From Bryopsis sp. KO-2023 (taxonomy: Eukaryota > Chlorophyta > Ulvophyceae > Bryopsidales > Bryopsidaceae): 64,000 bases of DNA. Of the stretch, positions 40,144-51,177 are shown in pieces. The notes beneath the pieces are model-generated. The model ran no database searches and was not told the origin of the DNA. It saw nothing but the letters and a program-made list of their open reading frames with translations. A program made the position numbers and the translations under genes. The stretch covers positions 868,001 through 932,000 of the forward strand of contig BSYQ01000010.1 in NCBI GenBank assembly GCA_030272585.1. The letters run 5' to 3'. Within the stretch, counting starts at the first letter, position 1. Every line of letters starts with the position of its first letter.

Positions 40144-43100
40144 TTCACATCGCCGTCCGAATACTTGATTGCCAGCCCCATACCCCCCTTTCTTGATGAT
40201 ACGATTGCGCCTTTTTCCAGTGAAACTGCGGCTATTCGCCAGGAACTTTTGAAGAGTTTATTAACGCAGACAGCTATGGTTGAGGATATTTCGACAACAT
40301 GGGATATGAATGAAGAAGCCAGCCCAAACACAATCCCTCCACTGAATCCTGGAGTTTTCGACAAGTGGCACAGGGGCACACCGACAGACTTGGGAATCGG
40401 AAAACCACCTAGCCGTGCCGAATCTTCACAAGCGCCACAATTGTGCTTGAAGGCCCAAGCTCCCCAGCCGAGATCCAATCGATTGATTCAGACAATTCAA
40501 ATTTGGGTGTTAGGATTGTGCCTGACTGGCTGACAACAGGGATGAATCCATACTATCACTTCTGGCTTCATCGTTTTCGCTTCATTTATCTTTCTCTTAC
40601 TCTATGTATACATTTGTGAGGGTTTACCTGTTCCTGTGCCCATCTTTTGTTGATTCATCAAACGTTGCTCATTTTAATAAATTACAGAAAGTGCGCAACG
40701 AAAACAAATTGCCTCAAACCAAATATTCTGGTCACCCCCAAACCAACATTCATCAACATTCAACGCGGTGCATTAGCCAAACAGACCTACAAACACAACA
40801 CCCTGACCTACAAACATATGAATCAAACACGTTTCTTTTGGAGCATCGCCACCACTGCCACATGATGTTCCAGATTATGAATACCTTTGTTCGTTGTTGT
40901 CTTTCGTTGATCAACTCCTCCAGCTGATGCACCTTTTCCCGTGACTACTTTGGTTCAATGTTTGTTTTGTTTTTTTTGGGGTCTATCGTTCGTTAGTTCA
41001 AAGTACATTTGCGCATCCACCACGCCACCCCTGTCAGACAACCCCGCTTTTCCAAATCTGCGATTTGGACTCTTCCGCTTGTCTAGGGGATAACTGACAT
41101 GGCACGCGAAAATCGCGGGGATCCCTCAGGGAAACGCCCACGTGGACGACGGCCACGTGGGCGTTTCCGCGATCGCGTGATGGTCGCACCCGCAGACCAC
41201 CCCTCACCCTTCTATTGCCCGGTTTCACCTGCTCTCGCGCTCGCCTCCACAGCCGTTGCCCCGTCGACCCCAGCCCCTCGCCCGTGCCCCCTTCCTGGTC
41301 CTCGTGTGGCGTCCATTTCGAGTTGGGGCGAGGACGCCCGGTCGCTTTTTGTGCGCGAGGCGGGTCCGACGGAGGGAAAAGACCTCGACGAGGTTTTCAG
41401 GAAAGAGGGAGGGGGCGGATGAAGGACATGGAGCATGGAGCGATCAAGGAGCCGGGAATCGGGAACAAACCGTCGTATGCAAACCTAGGTAAAGCCCATT
41501 CCCCATGCCCTGGGTGTTGTTCCTGTGAGCTGTTTGTTTGGTTCATCTTGGTGCTTGCTGCTTATTCCTTAAAAAGGAAAAACTGAAGGCCCTGTCTAAC
41601 AAGAATTCATCCTTGTTTTCCTCCCAAAGCAAAACTGTTTGTTGCGTGGGAAACTCTGAAATATGTGCTTTATGGCGGTCCTCCACATTTCCCAAGTATA
41701 TTTCTCTCTTTTCCTTGTTCTTCTCATGATCCCACCTCCAAAAGAACCTGGGTACAAGATAACCTAAGAGAACCAACACTGAAGGGGACAGAAAAAATCG
41801 GCAGGTTTATATTTTGGAGGCGTGGAGATGCAGGTGTTAATGGCTCGACGGCTGGCATCGCACAATATAGTGTATATTTTGAGGAGCCGCATTTGGTGCA
41901 TTTGGTCCCTTATGAGGCTGGGGCTTCCAGATGATGTGAACCTCTGTGATGTGGGCCAATGATGCACAGTGATCGATCATGCTCATAGCAGTTCCATGAT
42001 TCTCCCCCCTTTAGAACTCCAGTCAGTCAGTATATAACTGCAAGAGAGCTGCTAGCTGAAACAATGTCCCAGACACATGTTGTACAAAGCAATGACACAA
42101 ACTGAAGAATTTCTGAAGATGTTCAATTTCTCTTTGCCATCCAGGTGCTACAATGCCTGGAGAAAATCCCGAGTGTGGTGTCTTGAGGTGGCGAATGGGA
42201 TTCCGGTCGCAATTGATGCGGAAGAATTGGGGTTTTTGAAACATCAACAGGTTCTGTGCAAACACACTGCTGGTACAGAAGAGATCGATGGTCCTGTTCT
42301 GCAATCTCGAACCACCACCAATGATGAATTGGTACTTGAATCTGGACGTCATTTGTGTGGAATGATAGCAATGACCTTAGCTTCCTGCACGAATGGCTTG
42401 GAGGAGGTTCGTGTGGGGTCGAAGGTGATAACAACTTGTCCAGAAACATATTTCCTGTTCTTCCTGAAAGATTGATGCTCCGACATGAATACCGATTGAA
42501 ATATTTTCGAATTGTTCGGGACCCTGATCGCATTTAAGTAAGCAGCAGCAGAAAATATTCAAACTGGATGAAAACATCGAACCATAGATTTCTTCCCCAA
42601 TCCATTGGAAAATGTCCTCCCGTGGTGCATTTGCTTGGAAGAGTTTTCAAGTCGAATGTGGTATAAAACAAACAATTTCCTGTGCAATATGTTTGTTCTT
42701 CTGATTGCTTACACCAAGCAATGGGGTGGAACCTGGTATGGGGGTGGCCATACCAGTTTCGTTCAAAGGGAGTTCGAGCGTTTTTTTCCAAGTGTCGCAC
42801 TGTTTCGAATCATGAATGCTCGCGAAATGTCCGTTCCGTTCCTCTTGTTGGGAATTGGAGCAAAAGAATTCAAAATTGCGAGGGCTCCTCTCTGAAGGGC
42901 TTTGTTGATCAGCATCGCACTGCACACCTACTGCTGTCATGGAGCTGACCAACAAAAAGATCTCCAAGATATCTGGCAGCACTTGATTGTCGTGATGGTA
43001 CAAGGCAAGGGTTGCAGAGTGTAGCAAAAAAAAACAGATTAAAAACTGTTTTACGCACATGCACCCAGTCATGTGCGTGTTATGTTCCTATACAAGTTAA

Positions 43101-43930
43101 AAATTGCTTTGGGCCCATTCGACATCGAGGTGGAGGCTGCTGGAGATAATGCCATCATGGATAGGTGGTATGGACGGGTAAGATCCTATTGCATTATCAT
43201 TTAGTGTCTGCTATGCCCGGTAACGCAGCAAGCTGGATTCGAGAAACGCCCAGAGATAGTATCATGCTGATTTGTTGGTGGGTGTGTCATGGCCTTTCTG
43301 AAATTTGTAATTTTGCTTAAAGTTTCTGTTATTTCCTCTTTCCATTTTATTTTTCTGTGTTTTATAAGATTCACTACTATCATTGTAGTATTTAGGCTAT
43401 TGAATAGCCTTCGGAAATTTTCAAACCGGTCAGATTTAAACTAAACCTTTGGTCTGGGTATTGTACTCAGGTGTCTGCTGTGCTCACGGTCACTCTCACA
43501 TCAAAGAGTGAGCACAATGAGATTATCAAAAAAATATGGTCCTTGGGCGTTGAAGATAGTGGGGAAAGAAACGGCACCATCACATTGAGGTCTTTGAAGT
43601 GGGAAATGAAGCAGCGTAAAAGCGGAAGGGGATTTGAGCATTCTTGTTTTTTAATAGATGTACGGGCAATACGAAAACAAGTGCTAATTGTGAAGGATTA
43701 CAAAAAAGCTGAGTTTTCTGATGGTTCGGCTTGGATTAGGGGGATTAAGAGAAGAAGATTTTACTTGAACGATCTTGTAGAAGTGCGTGATTGGGCTTGA
43801 ATATGTTTTGGGGATTGCAACTCACATAAAGATGCTTGTATTGATTGTATTATATGGATTCTTGTGTAAGATTCTCTCTCCAAAATGTCTGTGTTACTGT
43901 TGCAGCCCCTGTAACATTTTCATTGTGACA
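40144..43930. other. TIR-element interior: exon-like fragments, transposase not recognised
   Basis: Three plus-strand blocks look coding. 41099-41422 is GC- and CpG-rich, starting MARENRGDPSGKRPRGRRPR. 42145-42475 follows gccatccag and reads CYNAWRKSRVWCLEVANGIP. 43470-43800 follows gtactcag and reads VSAVLTVTLTSKSEHNEIIK, ending DLVEVRDWA and stop. The latter two have credible acceptors and no repeats. They may be exons of an unrecognised transposase gene or further captured host exons. The 40165-40533 frame is Pro/Ser-rich and doubtful. Confidence 0.4.
41130..41168. repeat. 16-bp stem hairpin, CpG-rich
   Basis: ggaaacgcccacgtgg and ccacgtgggcgtttcc are perfect inverted arms around a 7-base loop, each with a CACGTG (G-box/E-box) core. 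It lies inside the first codons of the 41099 frame. Confidence 0.85.
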
Positions 43931-44211
43931 ATGCAGTCCACCCAGCTTCCACCCCAACAAAAGTCACCCAACTGTTTTTCGGCTTAAGTCACCCAGCTCG
44001 CACCTCAACATGAGTCGCCCGACGTTCGAGCGACATGAGCTACCCAACTGGTTTTCGGCTCAAGTCACCCAGCTCCCATCTCAACATGAGTCGCCCAACT
44101 TTCGAGCGACATGAGCTGCCTAGCTTTTTATCGACTTAAGTCACTTGACTCGAAAGTATAACTTTAAGTTGGGCAAAGTCGGTACCGACTTTTACCCAAC
44201 TCAAAACCCGA
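43930..44211. repeat. Right subterminal repeat zone
   Basis: Tandem-like units of gtcacccagctcccatctca, atgagtcgcccaac and gttcgagcgacatgagct run up to the right TIR. They share the ttaagtc/cacccaac words of the left zone. Confidence 0.75.
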
Positions 44212-44239
44212 CTTAAGTCGGGGCGGAAAATTTGGGATG
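44212..44239 (-). repeat. Right terminal inverted repeat
   Basis: 28 bp, cttaagtcggggcggaaaat followed by ttgggatg. It is the inverse of 24219-24247 with one indel and one substitution. Confidence 0.9.
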
Positions 44240-44692
44240 TTGTAGAAAATGTTTTTTTGTTCTTGAGGGTCCATGTGCGAATTCAGTGCGGCTGGGGACT
44301 TGTGCAGAAAATAAAGTCAAGCTTCTTGCTAAAACAGAGATCTGTTCAAGGGAACCTTGGTTGCCTCGAGGATTTTTTTTTTTTCTCAAAAAAGTTGGGC
44401 CCTTCCAGCTGCTCGATAGGAGAAGCCATTTTTCTAGTTTATGTGGAAACCTTCACGAATGAACGAATAACAGAGGAATACCACATATCGCCCAGTCGTT
44501 TGCGTCCAATTGCATTCACACACATACGCACAGACACAGATGTTATTACACACAAGATCCACCAAAAAATATTGCGTCCAATGGATTGCATTCAAAATTG
44601 TAAAAGCGAATCTAGTTTCAAAACAATTCGCTAAGTTTAACTCTGGCAGGGACGCGGAAAACATCCACCTGCATTAATATACCTTTCTAACA
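44240..44692 (+). repeat. Duplicated WD40-gene 3' segment, copy 2 right half
   Basis: It resumes the copy broken at 24218 (ttgtagaaaatgttttttt...) and parallels 4119-4604 up to acctttctaac, without the 41-bp internal duplication seen in copy 1. Small indels in T- and CA-runs separate the two copies. Confidence 0.9.
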
Positions 44693-45210
44693 ACAACGTT
44701 CCAAGACACGAGTATCTTTTCGAGATTCATCCTCCCAACTTCGGCACTGACAAGAGGGAAAATGGTAGATCGAATCCACATCGACGACATCGATAGTGAA
44801 ACGCCACCGGCGTGAATGTGAGGAGAAAAGAATCTGGTGGTTTAAAGTTGGCGGGCTCATGGGCGCCACATCTCGTTAAAAGTCGCCAAGGACCGTGGTC
44901 CCATGTCCGACGAATGTGCCCTATGCCGGTCGCTCGCGCAATCGTCCCTGGCGATTTTTAACGGCTTTCATGGGCGCCGCCTTTGTAGTATGACGTTCCC
45001 GCTGGTGTTGGGTAGAAATCGCGGGTTATGAGTTATGAGCCCACCTAATCCTTAGACATTCGATTCGTCGGAATCGATCCACGAAACAGAGGAATACCCT
45101 TTGCCTTTTACTTTTTTGCTGCGTAACAGCCACGCACAAACAAGAACCCCAGCTCGAAAATCGCGAAGAAAACAGCGCATGGACTTGTTTGAAAGGAGGA
45201 GTCGGTGAAG

Positions 45211-46924
45211 ATGGAAAACTTCCGCGAGCGATTATCTTTCGGTCAGGTTTGCTCCTCATTCACGCAATAAGGAAGTTGGTCGATTCAGCTTGAGTGTAGA
45301 AGTGAATCTACAGCCAGCTGCACACAAGCTGAATCGACCGACTTCCCAAAAAATTCTGCGCTGATGATCGTGCAGCAAAGCGAGGGAAGGAAAGAAAAAA
45401 AAAGGCAGAGTTGGCTTCATCGGGTTTAGTTGGTGGGGGGCGTTTATAGAAACCTGTAAAAATGTTCGAAAAGGAACAAAAGGGGGGGCACGTCGAAAGT
45501 AGAAGAGGCAAGGATAAAGTTTGTTAAGTAAGGTTTCGTAACTGTTTTGTTGAGGGGACGTTTTCCGACCGTCTTCTCGTGGATCAGTTTTGTTTGTTTG
45601 GTTCCGTGTTGCAGAAGAGAGAAAAGCGGAGTCTGACAGGGTTCGAGCAGAGTACCCAGACAGGATTCCGGTAAGTGAGTGTGTTGTTACTATTCGAGGA
45701 GCGCTCACAGTCTATTTTCATTTCCACCATTGACTCAGCCCCATTTGAAGCATTTCTCCAAGTTGGATGTTGCAGACATGGTTGTGTCACTGCAAAGCAC
45801 CCCAATTCTGATCGGAAGGCATACAAGCCACATGCAGATATATACATATATTTATCAGTATTTGTGTTATTCATCAATTATGCATCCCGCCTTCGCCATT
45901 CGGATCTTTTTAGTCTAAATTCCTGCTGAATTGCTGTTCTGTGACCGTCAACAACAGGTGTTCGTGGAAAAGTCGAAGGGAAGCTCTCTTCCCAACATCG
46001 ACAAGCAAAAGTGAGTGCATAGATACCCTTTTTTTTGCTGTTCTTTCCTTTAAACTGCTGTCATTTTAATATTCTCACATTCTATATTCTCGTTTTTTAT
46101 TGGAATTTTGACTGTATACTGTATTCTCTATACACAGAGAATGAGGTAGACAGGTTGGGGTTGATTAACCTTAAAAGCTTCTCTGCTGGATTGGGAAGAG
46201 CGTTGACGAACCATTGAATGATCTGAAATTTCTGTTTTCGTTCAATATCTGACATATATGTATCTGTTTGCTATTTTTAGATTCCTCGTCCCCTCGGACC
46301 TGCTGGTTGGACAATTATTGTTTGTCATTCGAAAGGGAGTCAAGTTGAGCAGTGAAAAAACGATTCTCATTTATGTCAATGAGAAAAAAAACAAAAACTG
46401 GTGAGTCCCAATTTACGAAAGAATTCTATTAATAGATACGTATCTGTGAAGATGCATGCATGTAGGGTTGCATGCAAAGAAACGTGAAATAAAATACTGT
46501 ACTGCAGATATCAAAAAGAGAAAACACTCTTCTTCCCCATTTTTCTTGTGTGACATTTGCGTGGTATGGAAAGGCATCATAGAGCTTTTCTTACTTAAGT
46601 TTTCTTGAATTTTTCAACATCTCAATGTTTTTAAAGAGTCTTTTGTGTGTAATTTTTCCAGCCGCTGTCATGATGGATGTGTATCAAGAGCACAAAGACC
46701 CCGATGGATTTCTGTACATCACATACAGTGGTGAGGGCACTCCATCCTTTTTTGAGCCTTTTAGCTACAGGTCCCTCGTCCTATCAGTGGATTCCCTTTG
46801 TTTGATGCCTTTCGGTCTTTTCGTTTTTCTGTTTGCCACTGTCATGTGGCTGCGATGGTATTCATTTTTGCTTTTCTGCTTTTTTAAAATGGGCCAAGCC
46901 TTATGGAATCGTAGGGTCGAATAA
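45211..46924 (+). pseudogene. ATG8 paralogue, frameshifted, lacking processing glycine
   Basis: Five exons match the intact copy downstream: 45211-45241, 45615-45670, 45958-46010, 46281-46400 and 46662 onward. Readable pieces include [44 protein letters not shown] and [20 protein letters not shown]. Exon 4 is 120 bases instead of 119, with the extra base in an A8 run, so exon 5 is thrown out of frame. In exon 5 the ubiquitin-fold end TFG is replaced by TPSFFEPF and a hydrophobic run to the stop at 46924. Either change alone would abolish ATG4 processing and lipidation. It is most likely a decaying tandem duplicate. Confidence 0.8.
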
Positions 46925-48187
46925 TACGGACGGTAAACATGGTAACAGCAACACAAAGATTTACGTAGTGTGGGACATGATCTTTGATCCTTGAAATCAA
47001 TCAATTGTTAAATATTACATTAGCAGAAATCTATATTTAGGCCTTGACCTTTCGCTCATTGTTTACGGTGTTTAGGGTGTTTAAGCTGTATTTTTAAGGG
47101 AATGAATTGGAGGAGCTGATTGTCGGTGTTGCTGTGCGTTACATGAAGCGGGGTCGAGTGTGTGTGTGGGGTATTGTAAAAGAGAATTTATTGTAAAATG
47201 GGTCCTAATTGTCAATTTGATATCTATCAAATATATATCGATAAATGTTTTTCAAGGAACAGCTTGCTCTTTACCGTAAACCATACTGTTAGACACTCGC
47301 GCCTCAATGTTGGGAACGTTTTACACGAGTTTTCAAATTCCCCTCTCACAACTCCACCCTTATCCTTCCTCCACTTCTCACTAAATCATGACTAATCATA
47401 TCTCAGTTCCACTCACAGCAAAGACCACGTAAACCATCGATGAACACAGAACAATAGAAAACCTCAGCCCAACAACTCTATGGAAAGTTTTAGCGAAGGC
47501 AGTCCTCCAACTCTTTGAAAAACAGCAAAACCACCGTGTTAACGTGTATTTTGGTATTTAGAATCACCTCTTGTTCCTTGGAGTTGAGATGCCCGAACCG
47601 AATTCGTTCGAAAAGAGGAAAAGGGTGAATCATCAGGCGTACAGCTACAGGGACCTACTCAAATGTAGAATAGTTCCAGATTCCCTCCATGGTGCCAGAG
47701 GAACAAAATATAGAGAAGTTGCAGACACAAGCATCTTACAGAAAAAGGCCAAGACACACCGACAAGCATCCCTTTAACCTCCCTTTTCTCAAACTTGTAG
47801 GTATCTACAGGATTCCAACTGGGTGCAATACGACAGAAAAAAAAGAAACTCCAGGTTAAAAAAAAAGAAACTCCGAAGACAGAGAGTAACATGTCTGCTT
47901 GCTCCAAATGATGAAATGATGCCAACATTCCGCTTCGTTTTGTCAGACCCTCGTTTTGTCAGACCCTCGTTTTGTCAGACCCTCGTTCCACACACAAACG
48001 AGCAGGATTGATGAGTAATTGCTGCGTCACACAGCTTTCGGTTTCTTTTTACCAGACCTGTTCGCTGGTCGTGTCGAATCGGGCAGGCAGCCGTTCCCAA
48101 TCGAACAAATTTTATTCCCAAGCCGGTCTTGAAAAAAACATTTCCAGGAGGAGGACCCCCTGTGTTTGAAAGTAGGAGTCGATAAAC
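46925..48187. other. Spacer between the ATG8 copies
   Basis: The spacer holds AT-rich sequence with one short frame at 47590 (MPEPNSFEKRKRVNHQAYSY) lacking clear partners, plus a 16-bp tandem repeat. The last part before 48188 resembles the region upstream of the first copy. Confidence 0.4.
47935..47987 (+). repeat. 16-bp tandem repeat, about 3.3 copies
   Basis: tcgttttgtcagaccc is repeated head to tail upstream of the intact ATG8 copy. Confidence 0.9.
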
Positions 48188-50027
48188 ATGGCGAGGCCAA
48201 GAAACTTCCGTCAGGAGCACTCTTTCGGTCAGTTTTGTTCCTCCTGCTTCACAGAAATTGTTTGGTTATCTGGAAGCTTCCTTTCGAAAGGAAGTTGGTC
48301 GATCCAGCTTGAGTGCAGCTGAGGAAATTAGCTCAACTCCCCAACGCGGCATTCTGCGTCGAGCAATCGCGTAGCGTAGCGTGTTGCTTTGCGAGGGAAG
48401 GAAAGGAAAAAAAAAAGCCGGGCTCAGTTCGAGGGGGGCATCAATAGAAACGAAAAAAAAAGTAACGTTGACACGTCGAAAGGAGAAGAGGAAAGGATGA
48501 ACTGCGTTGTGGAAGGAATCAGAACTGTTTTGTTGAGGGGACATGGGTTGAATCCGACAGTCTTGTCGTGGAGTTGAAAGTTTTTTTTGTTGGGTTTCGT
48601 GCTGTAGAAAAGAGAAAAGCGGAAGCTGACAGGATTCGAGCGAAGTACCCAGACAGGATCCCGGTGAGTGTGTTGTTACTGTTCGAGGACGGGTTTTTTT
48701 TGTTTCTTTTTCCCTTACAGAATTTTTCCCTTACAGAAAGTTGTTGATTTGTTTGAGTGTTTCGACCGAACGTGCTTGAACCCTGCGATTGTTCTATCCG
48801 AAAATAGAATCGCTCGGCGTTTGGTTGACGTGTAATGATCGCGTTGGTATTGGGTAAAATTCTTGTTTATGGAAGAGAGGTGTTTGCTGAGTACTGGTGG
48901 AAAGTTCTACACCCTTGCAATCTGTCTGATTTCCACTGAATGTTTCATTTCCCTCCAAATCAGCTCTCCAAAAGGATTCCATTTTCAGGTTGCGGAAATT
49001 TTGGTTTTACTCGCTCGGACAGTTTTCAAAAAAGAAAATGTTAGGGTTTGGACAGTAACAACTAGCTTGATATGGATCTGTACATGGGGATTGTATGTCT
49101 TACACACATCAGATTTTCGGGGTGTTCTTTTCCAGTGTTTTGGACAAAAGATTTTTTTTTTGGAAAACGGGCCCTTGCTGCTGTTCGATAACTGGATTTC
49201 AGTTTTTTTGCCTTTGAAGTTGTCTTGAAATGCTGTTTTGTTGTTCCATAACAGGTGATCGTGGAAAAATCTGAGAGAAGTGACATTCCCGACATTGACA
49301 AGCAAAAGTAAGTTCAGGGGTGCCCTCCGTACGTGCTTTCCTTTTTCCTGTGAACTGCTGTCATTATGGACACATTTTGCCTGGAGTGTTGTGGTCGCAA
49401 TTCTTTTTTTCGTCCCGCTTGTGATTTTTATTGGGTGCTGTCCAGAGAAAAAAGGTAGACAGGCAGGGAAGAGCTTTGACTAATTATTCAATATTTTGAA
49501 TTTTCCGTTCTTGTTCAACTGATATCTTATATATATATCTGACATATATGTATCTGTTTGCTATTTTTAGATACCTTGTCCCCTCGGACCTGCTGGTTGG
49601 ACAATTCGTGTTTGTCATTCGAAAGCGAATCAAGTTGAGCAGTGAAAAGGCGATTTTCATTTTTGTCAAAAATTTTCTTCCTGCAACTGGTGAGTCCCAA
49701 TTTAAGAAAGAAGAGAAAAATTTACAATTTGTTGTGAGCATTGCACAATCTTGCAGATGATTCTTGTAACTCGAAAAGAGAAAAGGCTGTGCTTTCAATT
49801 TTTGTTGTGAAATTGGTGTCTTATTACTAAATTTTACTGACATTTTCTTGAGTTTTTCACTATCTCAATTTTTTTTTTAAGAGTTTTTTGTGTGTTATTT
49901 TTTCCCAGCCGCTCTCATGATGAATGTGTATCAAGAGCATAAAGACCCCGATGGATTTCTGTACATCACATACAGCGGCGAAAGTACTTTCGGCAGCTTT
50001 GAAACATTCGAAACAGAATTGGCTTGA
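48188..50027 (+). CDS. ATG8: ATG8/GABARAP-family autophagy ubiquitin-like protein
   Basis: Five exons, 48188-48227, 48608-48663, 49255-49307, 49571-49689 and 49909-50027, all close in phase and give 128 residues. The protein starts [20 protein letters not shown]. It has the ATG8 core [40 protein letters not shown] (the LIR-docking surface), and [20 protein letters not shown]. It ends [13 protein letters not shown], so ATG4 would cut after Gly118 to expose the glycine that is conjugated to phosphatidylethanolamine on the autophagosome. All landmark residues are present and length is normal for an unprocessed ATG8. Its 5' and 3' flanks are shared with the broken copy 3 kb upstream. Confidence 0.95.
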
Positions 50028-51177
50028 TTTTCGTCCCCTGAAGAAGGAACAAATTTGTGTTTTTTTTTTTCTCAAAAGGGGGGGAAAGATTGGAATGTGA
50101 GGGGTAAGTTCGGGTGGAGTGTGGAAAAAGCAGCAATGAAAAAGAAACTCTCGAGCAGATTTGTGGCGAAAGAAGAGAGCCATTAAGATTGTGCACTTTC
50201 GTTTTTTTTTCAGAAAAGGATTTCAAAAGGATGTTTCCATTTCTACTTTTTTTTTCTAAAAGAAACCGTTAGAAATGTGTCGGCTTTGTCCATCTTAGCC
50301 GACTTACCTGAAAGAGGAAAGGAATGCATGAAAATTCTTGGAAGAGAACAGTTTCGTAACTGATTTTCTGAAAAAAAAGGGGAAGCTAGTTTTTGCATGC
50401 ATGTATTTTCATGCGCTTTTTTTTTGTTTTTTCAACAGAAGAGAGCATTACCCCCATCCCGGATCAGTTAGGCTGCTTTTGATTTGTGGGTCGGGTTTTG
50501 AGTTTTGTAGTGTGTGAGTATGAACGTTGTATTTTCAGGAGGGAATTCCATTATCAATGATAATTACCCTGTGTGTTTAGTGTGTGGGTGTTTATTTTTG
50601 TAACCATATTGAAGGTGTTTTTTGGACAAGGTCTGTGACATCTGTTGGAAATTGTTTCAACCCCTTCATTTTTTAATTTTTTTTTTTGTTGTTTTTTGTT
50701 GGTCGAGGAACATGAGTTGTGGGTAACAAAAAGAGAAAGGATTTCTTTTTGAAGGGGAGGGAAGGGGGGATTTTCAATACCCAGCAGCATGATTGTAATA
50801 TTTTTCGGAAAATCGGGGCCAGGTTGCAATGTCTTTTTGGAAGAAAAGTGCCCTCGACTTGAATTAGAAACCCAACAGTCTTCCAGAAGCTGACCACAGA
50901 AAAATACACACAAGCCCTGAATTCCTCCAATCAAATTTGGCTAGCTAAGTACCCTACCTATCTAGCCCCAATCTTTTCGCTTGAACCAACAAGAAAATTT
51001 AATGATCATACACCTCCCCTATTGAAGAAAACACACACAAACCCCCCAACAATCACACACACACAAATGCAGGTGCAGGTCCCCCCCCCAAAAAAAAAGA
51101 AAAAAACCTTTTGCCCAAGATGCCCTCCACCCCACCCCGAAGTGAAAAAATTCCAGAAAAAGTTTCTTTGGATCCTG
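50028..51177. other. Intergenic between convergent genes
   Basis: Homopolymer-rich sequence downstream of ATG8 and of the minus-strand gene that ends at 51178. I see no exon. There is a C9A9-like run near 51080 and CA-rich stretches. Confidence 0.45.

Larger units (their letters stand above)
24219..44239. mobile_element. 20-kb DNA transposon with TIRs, subterminal repeats, TT target duplication
   Basis: Left end CATCCCAAATTTTCCGACCC and right end, reverse-complemented, CATCCCAAATTTTCCGCCCC form 28-29 bp terminal inverted repeats differing by one indel and one base. Outside the ends are caacatt and ttgtagaaaatg. The unoccupied copy at 4,115 reads caacattgtagaaaaatg, so only TT is duplicated. 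Both ends carry many aacttaagt- and gtcacccaac-like subterminal motifs. Excluding the nested gypsy element the length is about 9.4 kb. TIR, 2-bp duplication and subterminal repeats fit the CACTA/CMC group best, but no transposase is recognised, so the superfamily is inference and the element is probably non-autonomous. Confidence 0.85.

Noticed and set aside
44700..44830. Minus-strand frame with FTIDVVDVDS resembling helicase motif V (TIDDVVYVIDS), possibly the missing half of the truncated helicase
   Set aside because: The match is nine residues, on the opposite strand, with no further helicase motif around it.
47571..47777. Third ATG8-like N-terminus (SFEKRKR)
   Set aside because: The similarity is limited to six residues and the following sequence has no ATG8 motif.
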